A DNA stretch of 64,000 nucleotides from Homalodisca vitripennis (taxonomy: Eukaryota > Arthropoda > Insecta > Hemiptera > Cicadellidae). Shown here piece by piece: positions 36,222-47,335 of the stretch (positions within the stretch are counted from its first letter, which is position 1; each line of letters opens with the position of its first letter). The notes below the pieces were generated by a model, which made no database searches, was not told the DNA's origin, and saw only the letters and a program-made list of their open reading frames with translations. The translations under genes and the position numbers were made by a program. The DNA lies in NCBI RefSeq assembly GCF_021130785.1, contig NC_060213.1, positions 135,608,001 to 135,672,000 of the forward strand, written 5' to 3'.

Positions 36222-37801
36222 CATATACATTCTTCTCAGTACCTCATTCTTCATACAATCGACTTTACTCAGAGTGGGAATTAATTTTAAAATGGTTACA
36301 TCAACAGAAAACCTCCTGAGGGTACGCAACAGCAAGACTTAAAGCTACGTGAAGTACTTAATACTCAGGAGATTGGATACTAATTGTTGGTAGAAGTCGG
36401 TTCGCAATAAGTTAAGTTAAACATTATTACATTAAATTTATTCTTTCACCTATAATTATGGGTTCAATTACATACGCTGCTCCTAATAACTTGTAGCCTA
36501 CGTTATTACGCACAAATACAACTTCATAAAAATTTAGAGTAAATGATCTTTGAATTTGAATAAAGTAAATATGTGCTCAAAATAACCAAGAAAGTACTTG
36601 GTAATTTAGGTTGAACATCAACATTTTGTTTAAATAAACTAATGTTCGAATTAAACTAGGTTTGAAAGAAAATGTTTCAAAAGTGGTTTATCAATTTCAC
36701 ACAACTGTTATACTTACAAATTTTAGATAACCCTTAAGATCTCAATATATGGACCCATTTATTAGACATCGTAGAGTAAAATGGGAAAATGTTTTAGTGT
36801 TCTCATTTAATTCAGTAACGTTTGTTCTTACACGTTTATTGGCATCTATTAATGATGTTTGAATGAATTATGACAGAGCCTGTCAAAATGTTGAGATAAA
36901 AGAGGTGAACGTATAGTGCAAAATAGTGATTACACATGGTTTGGATAATAGTAAACTTTAAATTTCGTTTAGTATAAAATATGTTTTAGAGGTCTTTAAT
37001 AAATTATCTCTTAATATAAGATAAGTTTCGGTTAACACTCTTCCGTTTGAAGTATCCGAAATAAATTTGTATATACTAAAAGCTCACAGTTCATTCGGCC
37101 CTCATCTTGCAAACAACAGCCATACAACAAAGCCGACTTTACCGGTAAAACCTGCGGGAGATTAGGATACTCCGCTTCCGCTCAGCCTTCAAGAACACAC
37201 GATGATTGACCGTGACATCACGTGATCATCACACATACCGTGTCTGCCGGATACAATAATTACACCACTTTTAGCGCCAGAAAGAAGATGTAGGAAACGA
37301 GTCGTATTCGTGAAACATGTATTCACGTTTTTATCATTTCTGATTCATTTATTCAAACATAAACCCTAATAAGTGAGGGAATTTATTCTGTGGTAGTGGC
37401 ACCTTTTTATAGCACATGTGGCGGTAGAATGCTGTATTTTGATTCAGGTTTGACATGCAACGCGTGAAACTTTGTGTTCTGTTCGGCAATATTACACGGA
37501 CCTGTACAAGTGGCGCTGAAAAACTGACGTTATACTCGTATAGTTGTTGCCAACTATTCATAGTGAAGTCCCATTTTGTAATTACTTGTTCTCTACTCCA
37601 GAATAAAAAGACGTAATATTCATTGTAGGTCCAACGCATCCATTTCACATAATTTGGATAACAAACTAACTTTCTAGTTGTACTAGACCTAAATGTATAA
37701 GACCTATTAAAATTAAAAGTAGATGATTCTCTTACGCTGTATTTGGTCAATGGTACGGGCTAACTTATAAGTAACCCCCAAGAAAGGGATGCTAACTTCG
37801 G
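36222..37801. other. CAMTA intron upstream of the exon array
   Basis: AT-rich with one GC-richer patch at 37,080-37,270. The patch contains catcacgtgatcatcac, a near-palindrome around CACGTG. No exon recognised. A 133-codon minus-strand open frame (37,349-37,750) has no recognisable domain. Confidence 0.5.
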
Positions 37802-37868
37802 ATGGGTGAAACAAAATTGCACAGTGTGGAACATTTAAAATTATGTCTTGATAATAAATCCAAAAAAT

Positions 37869-38372
37869 TCCCCCTAGACATCACGTTGCCTCACCATTAC
37901 CTTCTTCCTCCTAACCATCGCATTGCCTCAACATTACCTTCTCCCTCCTACACATCACATTGCCTCAAAATTACCTTCTCTTTCCTACACATCACATTGC
38001 CTCAACATTTCCTTCTCTCTCCTAGACATCACACTGCCTCAACATTACCTTTCCCTCCTAGACATCACACTGCCTCAACAATACATTTCCCTCCTAGACA
38101 TCACACTGCCTCAACATTACCTTCTCCCTCCTACACATCACATTGCCTCAACATTGCCTTCTCTCTCCTAGACACATCACACTGCCTCAACATTACCTTT
38201 TCCCTCCTAGACATCACACTGCCTCAACAGTACCTTTCCCTCCTAGACAACACACTGCCTCAACATTACCTTTCCCTCCTAGACATCACACTGCCTCAAC
38301 AATACCTTTCCCTCCTAGACACCACACTGCCTCAACATTACCTTTCCCTCCTAGACATCACATTTCCTATCA
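37869..38372. repeat. 36-bp minisatellite, open in several frames
   Basis: About 14 copies of a 36-bp unit, ccctcctagacatcacactg then cctcaacattaccttt. Because 36 is a multiple of 3, long open frames persist on the plus strand, the longest at 37,802-38,395 with a 12-residue repeat such as LPQHYLSLLDIT. There is no promoter, splice or domain evidence that it is translated; the open frames follow from the period. Confidence 0.9.
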
Positions 38373-38395
38373 TCCGTCATTCTTTCCTGCTATAA

Positions 38396-39338
38396 GAAAT
38401 GTCCTGGCCTTTTTAAAAGCAATTTGTTCGGTATTTACCTATTATCCGCAGCTTAACAGCGCTAGATCTTCGCCCTTGTCATATACTTATCGTCCTCCTT
38501 GAAAAACCTTGACTGCTCCACCCTTCCACCTATCAGGGAACCTCCCTTCCCCCTCGTTCCTAGAACACAATGGATCTCGTAGTTGTTTGTTTTTCCGCTA
38601 GATCGCAGTGGTATGTCTTCTTTCGTCTTTAACGGCAATAGTTATATATGTTTTGTTTAGTTATGTTGCCATAGCTTTCAATTTTCGTTACTTCCACGTC
38701 CAGCTTACGTTCCGCACATTATATAACGACTGCTTAGTGCTTATAATTGTGAATATGTAGTATTTAGAGTTTATCCACCAACTTATTAGTAATGGCAAAA
38801 ACAACTTTCTTACTTCGGAAGTGGACATATACTTAGGCAGTGGCTTTAAAAATAAGTGACAACGAATTAGATCAGACAGTAACATCAGTGATGACGATGT
38901 AATGAAAAGTGTATACATAATCGGTGTATATAATGTAAAAATTTATCAATTTAGTAGTGACAATTTGATATAGGACTAACAAATAGTTTAATTTACTTCC
39001 GAAATAACTATTTTAGGAGCTTCATATCATATTAATAAAACATGAATAAACGTTTTGTTCCTTTTATTTGAATTTATATGTATACTAATCACCACTGTCA
39101 CCCACACATTGCATTTCCTCACATTTACGCTTGAGCTCTACAGCTCATCAGATGGTAGATGATAAGGAGACGACAGGAGTCACTCTACTTAAGGAAATAA
39201 CAACAATAAATTATAAAGACCACAATATTACAATGAAAAACCCCTACTATTGAATAAAATTTACTAAATAAAAAAAAAAATATTTTTATAAAACTTAACA
39301 ATTACTCTTACACTGTTTAAATGTGGACAAGTACGTAC
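38396..39338. other. CAMTA intron, nothing recognised
   Basis: Intron sequence between the 36-bp minisatellite and exon 1. No feature recognised. Confidence 0.5.
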
Positions 39339-39410
39339 CTGAAGAAGCCAGTAACATCGTCTATGAAACGTCGGTAGGATGGCAGAATGAACGTAGCATC
39401 CGTATATACA
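39339..39410 (-). CDS. CAMTA: CAMTA exon 1 of those visible: middle of CG-1 domain
   Basis: A 72-nt exon with phase 0 at both ends, between an acceptor tttcag and a donor gtacgt. It encodes CIYGCYVHSAILPTFHRRCY followed by WLLQ, the most conserved block of the CG-1 DNA-binding domain. It joins in frame to NPDIVLV of the next exon. The preceding CG-1 residues, in the family a Lys/Arg-rich stretch with a CWKKRKDG-type motif, are not in this exon. Confidence 0.95.
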
Positions 39411-39885
39411 CTGAAACAAATAATAAAAACTGGTCAAAACACTGTCATAAAACAATAAATTAAATAGTTAACAGAATAAATAAATCATTTAGTACAACAA
39501 TAGTTTTTAACAGCGTAAAAGAAAATTTGAAAACTGATAAATTTGCGTACTTAAAACGATTTATTTGTAAAATTTATTTTACAGTTATATCCAATTTCTA
39601 ATATTAGTGTATTAGATATTACATACTGTATCCTTGCTATATACGTAATATTTCCCTACACTATTGCTAAATACATATTCTAGATCTCAAATAATACTTT
39701 GTTTTCAAAAACACACCCCTTCGTAGTTCGAGTCCTCCAAATTAGAAAGAGTAAATCATATCTGACACAAATCTATGTACGCATTTTTATATGTGCTAAA
39801 AGATTCGAAAATTGACGAAGGAATACATAACAACGTGAAAGAATGCAGAATTCTTTGTTTTACCATGTACACACATTATCTTCAA

Positions 39886-40080
39886 AATCGTTTTCAACAA
39901 TACAAAAAAGTAACACTGCGTTTCGAAATCAGCAGTCTTATCTCTTCCTCAGGTGGGTACAAATCAGATCTCGAAACATAGTTTTACTGTTTTTTTTGCG
40001 CCACTGAACGACGGAAAATGTGCGAAAAACGTGCTGCTTCTTTCACAACCCTTTCATTGTCAAAAACAACCTTTAAACAA
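39886..40080. mobile_element. foldback element FB2, internally deleted
   Basis: Left arm (gtaacactgcgtttcgaaatc ...) and right arm (... gatctcgaaacatagtttta) of the same family as FB1, with almost no internal sequence. The right side carries the family's one-sided extension: caaccctttcattgtcaaaa then acaacctttaaac. This is the reverse complement of the left extension of FB1, with a few changes. Confidence 0.75.
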
Positions 40081-40488
40081 GGAACTTTTAAAATGTTAAG
40101 AATATCTTGCGAAAAACTCTTAATTAAAAAAGACCGAATCACGCTAGTGATTAAATTTATGTTGATAATTAAACTGACTATAGGATGGGATTTTAACGGA
40201 AAACGAAGAAATTATGTATTTAAAGGTTTTTTTGGTAGAATATACTACTTCCTAAAGTTTGATGATGGGGGCAAACTCAAAATTTTGAGCGGATAAATCA
40301 CGCATGTTACTCGGATAACCTACCCAGGAAGGAAGAAGGAAATATCGAACTAGTTGTCCAACTAGAAGATAAGTAAAAGGTCGTAAAAGGATTGAATAAC
40401 GTAGCAATTAAAAAGAAGAAATTCAAATTTTAGAGTGCTTAGAATCTGACTGAGTGAATTCTTGAAAACGACGCATTAAAACCAAATT

Positions 40489-41385
40489 ATTGATTTTGAT
40501 GTCTTCATTAATGACCTTCAGAATGTCGTCACATCGTCTAGCCTGTTAATGTTCGCGGATGACGCCAAGGTATATAGGGAGATATCCACACTTCAAGACT
40601 GCGCCTCTCTGCAATCTGACTTGGAAAGTGTCGTCTCCTGGTGTGTGCGGGATGGCATGGATATAAATTTCGCAAAGTGCTCTGTGGTCTCATTCCATCG
40701 CTCAGCTAGGGTCATAGTCTTCAACTACGAGATGGAAGGAACCATACTGAATCGCTCAAGTACAGTTAAGGATTTGGGAGTTATCTTGTCCTCGTCACTG
40801 AGCCCTGAACAGCATCTGTCTGCAATTACTAGGAAAGCCACTATTGCCCTCGGTCTTATATTTAGGACTTCTCGAGATGGGTTTTCACCATGGACACTTC
40901 GGGCCCTGTACGTCCAGTTGGTTCGACCAATATTGGAATACTGTTCGCCTGTATGGTCTCCCTACCTGTTGGGTCAGGTTGAACTCGTTGAAAGAATTCA
41001 GATAAGATTCATCAGGCTGATTGGGTTGAGACTTGGATTTGCCTACGACGGGGTTCCTGTTGAAGATCTGCAACGCCACTTTGGGCTCCTACCCTTGAGC
41101 ACCAGACGCCAAATTGCTGACCTGATGTTCTTGAAGAAGATTTTGTCGTCGTCTTGTGATTCCCCGAGACTTTTAGAGAGGATCAATCTTCGTTGTCCTC
41201 GACCATCTTCAAGATCTGTGCAGCTTTTCGAGAGGGAATTCCTCGCTACGAACTATGCGTACAACAGTACAATACCGAGAATTCACAGGTTGGGAAATGG
41301 TCTTCCTGCGCATATTGATTTGTTCAGCATGTCCGACACATCATTCAAGAGGGAGGTCACTAAATATCTCTCTGGCCACACGTGA
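40489..41385 (+). pseudogene. reverse transcriptase C-terminal fragment
   Basis: Continuous open frame, with an internal ATG at 40,549. It begins FDVFINDLQNVV, then LLMFADDAKVYREI carrying the FADD catalytic pair of the reverse transcriptase. Next come MDINFAKCSVVSFHR (the GM.IN..KC motif) and the thumb region LVRPILEYCSPVWSPYLL. It ends VTKYLSGHT. No stop interrupts about 298 codons, so the insertion is fairly young, but the fingers, endonuclease and ORF1 are absent. Confidence 0.88.
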
Positions 41386-42056
41386 AACTCTGACGCTGAA
41401 CGTTATATTTTGCTTGCTGTTTTTTTGTTTTTGTTTTTTTGTTAACACTTTTGTTTATATTTAATGGCATCAAACCCTGCATGTACTGTCGCATATTTTA
41501 TATTTCGCTAAATAGAGATGGTTTCTTGTGAATGTTATATATTGCTTGCTATTTTCTTAACACTTTTGTTCATATATTATTATAATAGCATCAAAATTTG
41601 CATGTATTGTAGCATGTTTTATATTTTGCTAAATGGAAATGGTTTCTTGTGATTTGTTTTTTTTTTATATATATCAATGAACATAGGCTACGCTAATCTT
41701 TAATTTTTCTTTCGTATTGTATTTGTTCATATGCATATGTAAGTCTCAGTAGTATATAAGTAACTCTATATTTTATACGCTACCGGTACTTTAATTAAGT
41801 CTTTTTTACGGTTCCACCTTCATGTTGCACTTGTTTATGAACTATATTGCTGTTGTAATTTTTCTTTTTTATTCACGATGTTGATGTTATTTGGCACTTG
41901 TTTTGCTTATTTTTTTTTTGCTTCTGTTTGCTTTAGCATGTATGCATGTAAACTATTTATGTAAGTTGTTTATATCAAGCCTCTTGTATTTTCACAATAC
42001 CTATAACAAATGTGAAATGGTGTATACCGTATGTAAATAAATAAATAAATAATGGG
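40489..42056 (+). mobile_element. 5'-truncated non-LTR retrotransposon (Jockey/I-like)
   Basis: The 3' part of a LINE: the C-terminal reverse transcriptase region, a roughly 650-bp AT-rich 3' UTR and a (taaa)n tail at about 42,036-42,054. The 5' end is missing, as is usual after incomplete reverse transcription. The catalytic palm motif survives. Confidence 0.88.
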
Positions 42057-42870
42057 CTTTAAGTCATGGTCCAATAAGGTCTAATATTGCATCTAACGCC
42101 TTTGGGCGCTCTGTTCTCCTCGGACCATTTCGGAACAAAAACTGAACTTGGTTCCATCATAAATTAACGGTTAGGAATGTAGAGTTGGCAGTAAATACCG
42201 AGTCGTACACATTTTGTCGGACGATGTGACGATAATGAAATGGACAAAACTCCGGAAATATGCTAAATGGCTACCAGTGGTTTTATACTCGCTGGACTAA
42301 ATGGGTATATGGAACACGTTGTTTATTTTATTGCACATATTATTTCCGCTAAAATTGGCGTGTTTAATGCGAATAAAGTGCGGTGTCTTAATTTTAATTT
42401 GCGTAATTTTATTTGGAAAATCGTGTACAATAAACTATTGTGTCTAAAATATCGTTTCTTTACTAAAGGGAGAGACTTAGCAAATTTATATATTTCATTT
42501 AGAGATCGTATTAGAGCAAATTGTTCAGTTATCCGAACAAAATTAACGGGAAGTTTAAAAATTATCACAACAGTTTTACACGTTTTAACGAACATATTCA
42601 GGAAGGATACAGGTTTACATCAATCGAATGGTTTAACTAATCCGTTTATTTGAGCATTTAGCGTCTGTGACATATCGTGGGAACGCACTGTGGATAGAAT
42701 AAATTTCACTAGAAACGCACATCGCATTGCATAAAAGTGTTTAAGAGCTACAAAACGTGCTTACAAAGTATGCTGGAAGCTTCACTACACGGGGTTTGCA
42801 CCTGAATCTTCGCAGGCATGCCTTCAGGATGAGCCAACAGACCTACAGAGTGCATTATGAAAGTAATGCA
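42057..42870. other. intergenic or long-intron DNA, nothing recognised
   Basis: Open frames on both strands around 42,267-42,653 have no recognisable domain. An (AT)n microsatellite follows at about 42,875-42,907. Confidence 0.45.
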
Positions 42871-42871
42871 C

Positions 42872-42912
<41 letters not shown>

Positions 42913-42934
42913 CTCATGCATCATAACATCTGTG

Positions 42935-43200
42935 GAGGCGATTCTGCCACGCCTGGAACGCACCCTGGAACTCCTCGACTGGAACGTGAGCTCGGATGTT
43001 CTCCACCGACTCCCAGTGCTTTCCCTTCAGCTCTCTCTTCACTCGGGAGAACAAAAATATTCATACGGAGCCAAGTCAGGGCTGCAAGGAGGCTGGGGTA
43101 CCACGGGAGCCTTGTTCTGGGTTAAGTAGTGGGTAAAGACGAAGGCCGTTTGGCTGGAGGCATTGTCGTGGTGGAGCTCGGAGACATTTTGATTTCAGGC
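42935..43200 (-). pseudogene. mariner transposase C-terminal remnant
   Basis: The minus strand reads LHHDNASSQTAFVFTHYLTQ, then PQPPCSPDLAPYEYF, then after a frame break RELKGKHWESVENI and FQGAFQAWQNR. This is the part of a mariner/Tc1-type transposase holding the second catalytic Asp (HDNA) and the SPDLAP motif. It is frameshifted and has no visible terminal repeats; it is a different mariner lineage from the elements at 1 and 14.7 kb. Confidence 0.8.
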
Positions 43201-43496
43201 CTGACACACGCGACCTGATATTCAGTACTCACAAATCATGAAGTATTGACTATGTAACAATGGTCTGTTGGTCTGGTATCACTGTCTGAAGAATTGTAGA
43301 ACAAGTATAAAGAGGGCAGTAACAACTCAACCTATACGTGTAGCATGAAGACTCTGACAATATAAATTACATTCAAAGGCCAAAGGCTTCGCTGAGGTCG
43401 TGCGGAAAATTTCAAGTACACAGCTCACCTCATCAGGCCACATTGTGTTATTAACGCACATGTTAAAATGCCATATTTTTTTTTAAAGGAGACGCC

Positions 43497-43710
43497 GATC
43501 CCCTTTCAGGCCTTATTCTGTCCGCCCTCATGGGCCACTGGCCTGTGCGAGGATCTTATCAAACAGAATAAGGGGGAGAGTCGATACAGTACAAGGTCAA
43601 TGGTACTGATAAAAAGTGCAATGGTCACAGACAGGATTTGAACCTGCGTTATCTCTAACTCAGACCCAAAGTCCAACGACTTAGACCCCTCGGCCATCGG
43701 CACTCCCCAT
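43497..43710 (-). mobile_element. tRNA-derived SINE, copy 1
   Basis: On the minus strand the head resembles a tRNA-Leu/Ser: an A-box-like gatggccgaggggtctaag and a perfect-looking B box ggttcaaatcc (43,634-43,644), which would serve as an internal RNA polymerase III promoter. Downstream body sequence (ataagatcctcgcacaggcc ...) is shared with the copy at 63.2 kb. The anticodon arm is not a functional tRNA. Confidence 0.7.
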
Positions 43711-44380
43711 ATGATGGTACTCTGCGATTTTCACGTTGCCTTCATGGTTACCCACAAGACTAATGTGAAAATGTTTGCTAACACTCAGCGAAATTCCATG
43801 GAGGGACAGACTCCAATTTTCAAATTTCAAGTCTATAGGCCAGTTCGTTCTTGAGATTTCGTGTGTACCGTGGAAACAGATAGACATACAGAAATGAAAT
43901 TGTTGCAGCCCCTCTAATTTTGCTAACGCTAAGCGAAAAAAGTAATGTAATTTAATTTTTGTCAGTCAGTTGAGTCATGAAACGTTTACTTTTAGAGCAT
44001 GTTTGTCATATTGGATCAAATTAAAATGAAAATGGCAAATGAAACATATATCTCATATATTAAGAGATGTATGACTTTGCATACTTTAACTGTACGACTT
44101 ACAATGATTTATACGACTGAGATCATTAAAGTCTCACAACGTAATTTTGATACAACGTTAGATTCAGTAGAACCTCTTGAAATCATACATTAAGAGATAT
44201 ATGACTTCGTATACTTTAACTATACGGCATACAATGATTTACACGACTAAGATCGCACACGACTTACTATGAGTCCTATACTTAACAAAACATGCTACAG
44301 GACTTTAAACAAGATAACATAATACAATTTGGAACAAGCGCCACCAAACCATTGGTGCGAACAACACATACAATGATTTT

Positions 44381-45297
44381 ATTTGTATTTGATTTCATTA
44401 AAAGCACAGAAACGTACCCAACGATAAGCACCGTTATATATCCGCCGTAACACAAGCACGTAGCAAGAGCTGTATCTCCATTTCTAGCAGAAGTGATATA
44501 TTATTTGTATTTGATTTCATTAAAAGCACAGAAACGTACCCAACGATAAGCACCGTTATATATCCGCCGTAACACAAGCACGTAGCAAGAGCTGTATCTC
44601 CATTTCTAGCAGAAGTGATATATTATTTGTATTTGATTTCATTAAAAGCAGAAACGTAGAAGAGCTGTATCTCCATTTCTAGCAGAAGTGTATTTGATTT
44701 CATTAAAAGCACAGAAACGTACCCAACGATAAGCACCGTTATATATCCGCCGTAACACAAGCACGTAGCAAGAGCTGTATCTCCATTTCTAGCAGAAGTG
44801 ATATATTATTTGTATTTGATTTCATTAAAAGCACAGAAACGTACCCAACGATAAGCACCGTTATATATCCGCCGTAACACAAGCACGTAGCAAGAGCTGT
44901 ATCTCCATTTCTAGCAGAAGTGATATATTATTTGTATTTGATTTCATTAAAAGCACAGAAACGTACCCAACGATAAGCACCGTTATATATCCGCCGTAAC
45001 ACAAGCACGTAGCAAGAGCTGTATCTCCATTTCTAGCAGAAGTGATATATTATTTGTATTTGATTTCATTAAAAGCACAGAAACGTACCCAACGATAAGC
45101 ACCGTTATATATCCGCCGTAACACAAGCACGTAGCAAGAGCTGTATCTCCATTTCTAGCAGAAGTGATATATTATTTGTATTTGATTTCATTAAAAGCAC
45201 AGAAACGTACCCAACGATAAGCACCGTTATATATCCGCCGTAACACAAGCACGTAGCAAGAGCTGTATCTCCATTTCTAGCAGAAGTGATATATTAT
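44381..45297. repeat. 122-bp tandem satellite, young
   Basis: Seven near-identical 122-bp units plus one short unit at about 44,630-44,690 with about 60 bp missing in its middle. The unit begins tttgtatttgatttcattaa and ends ttctagcagaagtgatatatta. I could see almost no differences between full units. The array stops abruptly at 45,297. Confidence 0.95.
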
Positions 45298-46872
45298 TTT
45301 TGAATAGGTTTAACGTCCAGGAGCGTATACTGTTGGCCAAGATACTGCCATATCCTGGGCCATTCTTTACATCACCTCTATAAATAAACTTTAAGTATGT
45401 GTTAAACCCATTCTCCTTTTTCCGAGTACTAAACTGCTTACAAATCACCCAGTTCATCTGTCACACTGCTTTACACGAAAAGCTTCAGTTCGCGAGACTG
45501 AAGTCTCAAAAAAAAGAAATTGGGGATTTTGTGGCAGAAATTTTTACTGTAATATTAGTTATATGCTGCGGCTTGAGATGGAACTAACATACCAAATCTT
45601 CTCTTAAGAGTCGTAATCCATTTGAATATTCTATCTGATCGCTTATTGAATAACTGCATTTATAACTTGGGGTATTTTTTCTTTTTACTATTTTCATGTT
45701 TAGCTCTGTCTTGTAAGACATATATAATCACTGTTTCTTTCATTTACCAATAGACAGCACGCAAGTATGATTCATGTGGTAGCAAATTTGGCGTTGATTC
45801 GCATTTTAGAACAAGTAGTAGCAGTTGCAACTTTATTAAATTCCACATTGTCTGAAACAGCATTACCAAATACTAAATAATCTAGTCTGAGCTTTCCTAG
45901 GGTCGCACCAGCTAACGATTTTATCGGCTGTTGACAGTATATTTAAACTATTTCCTAATTTGTGTCCACGTAATTTGTGAATAAACACAAGGAAGAAAGT
46001 TTAATTCGCAGAAGACGTACACGAGTCTTACTGGTACAAGTGTACACAGCATGATCCGATGGCCGGAACTAGTACTACAATTGAAGAGACCTTTTGAATG
46101 TTGAATTTAGCCCCAGTTCATCTTCCTTCTATTGCGGCGTCTGGTATCTGAAGCTGTTATCAGATTTGATTCCTGGAATCTGGAGTTATGGTCGTCTGAA
46201 GAGATCCAAAGAAAGTCGACGGAGACGAAGCTCAAAACGAAACATTTACATTGTTTCGATATCAGAGACACCTATAAACAGGTGGTAGTCTCATTACCTC
46301 ATCAGGTGTACACTAGAGCTAAATTCAACATTCAAATTGAATCAACCCTTCCAAACATAGCTGCGATGTGTGAAAAGACCCACTGCAACACTTGATAATT
46401 GTGTCGACAGGCGATTTTTAAAGGTGCAGTTGTGAGTAAATTGCTTGCAGAAATATTTGTGTCAGATTCAAGACCAAGAGCGTGCGGTCTATCTGACAAC
46501 CATTGAATTTAATGTCAGGCAATATCAATGACAACGATCACGTGAACAACAATTTATCCGTTCACGTATCACACAACTTAAATCGAAGATTAGAAAATGA
46601 ATCGATGGGTTGAACGAGTCCTTGTTAAGACGGTGCAATCGAGATTTTTTGGAGTATTTTTTATTTTTAAGAACATTTTTATCATCACATTAAGATACCA
46701 TTTTCAAAGATATAAAAATAGTAATATATTTTTATCACCCTAAGAGGAGTAGAAGGTATTTGGTGATGAATTAAGGGGAATCCTGTAATTAGACCCAAAG
46801 AAAAATAGATAAGGGTGTAAATTTGTGTAGTATTTATACATGACTGGAAGGAAAGGCATGTTTTTTATTTAC
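45298..46872. other. intergenic or long-intron DNA
   Basis: No domain recognised. A GC-richer stretch at 46,100-46,400 is open in two plus-strand frames (46,094-46,288 and 46,132-46,395) but matches no family I know. Confidence 0.45.
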
Positions 46873-46874
46873 AA

Positions 46875-47335
46875 CTAGCTGTTTCCCGCGGCTTCGCACG
46901 TAAATGTTCGTAAGCTTTGCAAGTGTATGTGCACTTCTGGTTCAAGTGAATTATATTTCCAACGCCTGTGTAGAGTTTGCCTTGTTGTGACGATCAAGAA
47001 AATCTATGTATGTTTTTAGCCATTGTTCACTTACATGTACTTTACTATAAAGTGGTCTAACACTTTAAGTTCAACCAGAAAAGTATCTTAAAGACGAATA
47101 TACATAATAACTTAGCGCCTTCAAAAAGTGTTTGGCTATTTAATATATGTAACTATCTCGTAATTGCAGTTTATAATGTGCAGGCGCTTTGAAAACTTAT
47201 CTTTTGAATAGTCGCCTGTGGCGAGTTACATCAATGGGCTTAGCATATAAACCTTCTATGTGAAAAAATACATACCAATTTTCATAATGATCGGTCAAAT
47301 AGTTTCTTAGTCTATAAAAAAAACATTTCCCTAAT
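46875..47335 (-). mobile_element. Helitron-like non-autonomous element
   Basis: In minus orientation it ends gcgaagccgcgggaaacagc tagt, like the element at 53.4 kb. The interior also matches that element (tatagact(a/c)a(g)aaactatt ... ccgatca, and acatcaatgggc in the opposite orientation). No coding capacity. Confidence 0.5.

Larger units (their letters stand above)
3170..39410 (-). other. CAMTA: CAMTA gene, partial (18 coding exons recognised)
   Basis: Calmodulin-binding transcription activator, a nuclear Ca2+/calmodulin-responsive DNA-binding protein; the fly orthologue acts in photoreceptor signalling. Recognised by domain order on the minus strand: the CG-1 domain C-terminal half (exons at 39.3 and 34.4 kb), a linker with the conserved stretch from DEPDLNNELEIS to AIVSQLMEKQRSARAAALNK, the TIG/IPT domain starting WAYPEGGVKVLVTGPWYS (exons at 15.8, 14.1 and 13.1 kb), ankyrin repeats (11.8, 11.0 and 9.9 kb), then SLPLSSPHSGTDSAYDSDIV. 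All junctions use AG acceptors and GT donors and keep phase; total 2,863 nt. Missing: start codon and N-terminal CG-1 (expected right of 39,410) and IQ motifs with C-terminus (left of the window). Introns carry minisatellites and an intact transposon. Product identity is secure; exons not conserved between species could have been missed. Confidence 0.95.

Noticed and set aside
37349..37750. 133-codon minus-strand open frame with Phe/Tyr/Arg-rich sequence
   Set aside because: No recognisable similarity and no phase-compatible splice sites joining it to CAMTA.
42267..42653. 128-codon plus-strand and 90-codon minus-strand open frames
   Set aside because: Overlapping open frames on both strands with no recognisable family; likely chance or old transposon debris.
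43626..43710. Genuine tRNA gene
   Set aside because: The A and B boxes are tRNA-like, but the anticodon and acceptor arms do not fold as a normal tRNA, and the sequence continues into a SINE body shared with 63.2 kb.
44381..45297. CRISPR-like array
   Set aside because: The units are direct 122-bp satellites without unique spacers, and the window is eukaryotic.
46094..46395. Possible small gene or exon on the plus strand
   Set aside because: Two overlapping frames are open and composition is slightly GC-rich, but I recognise no domain and no flanking exons.
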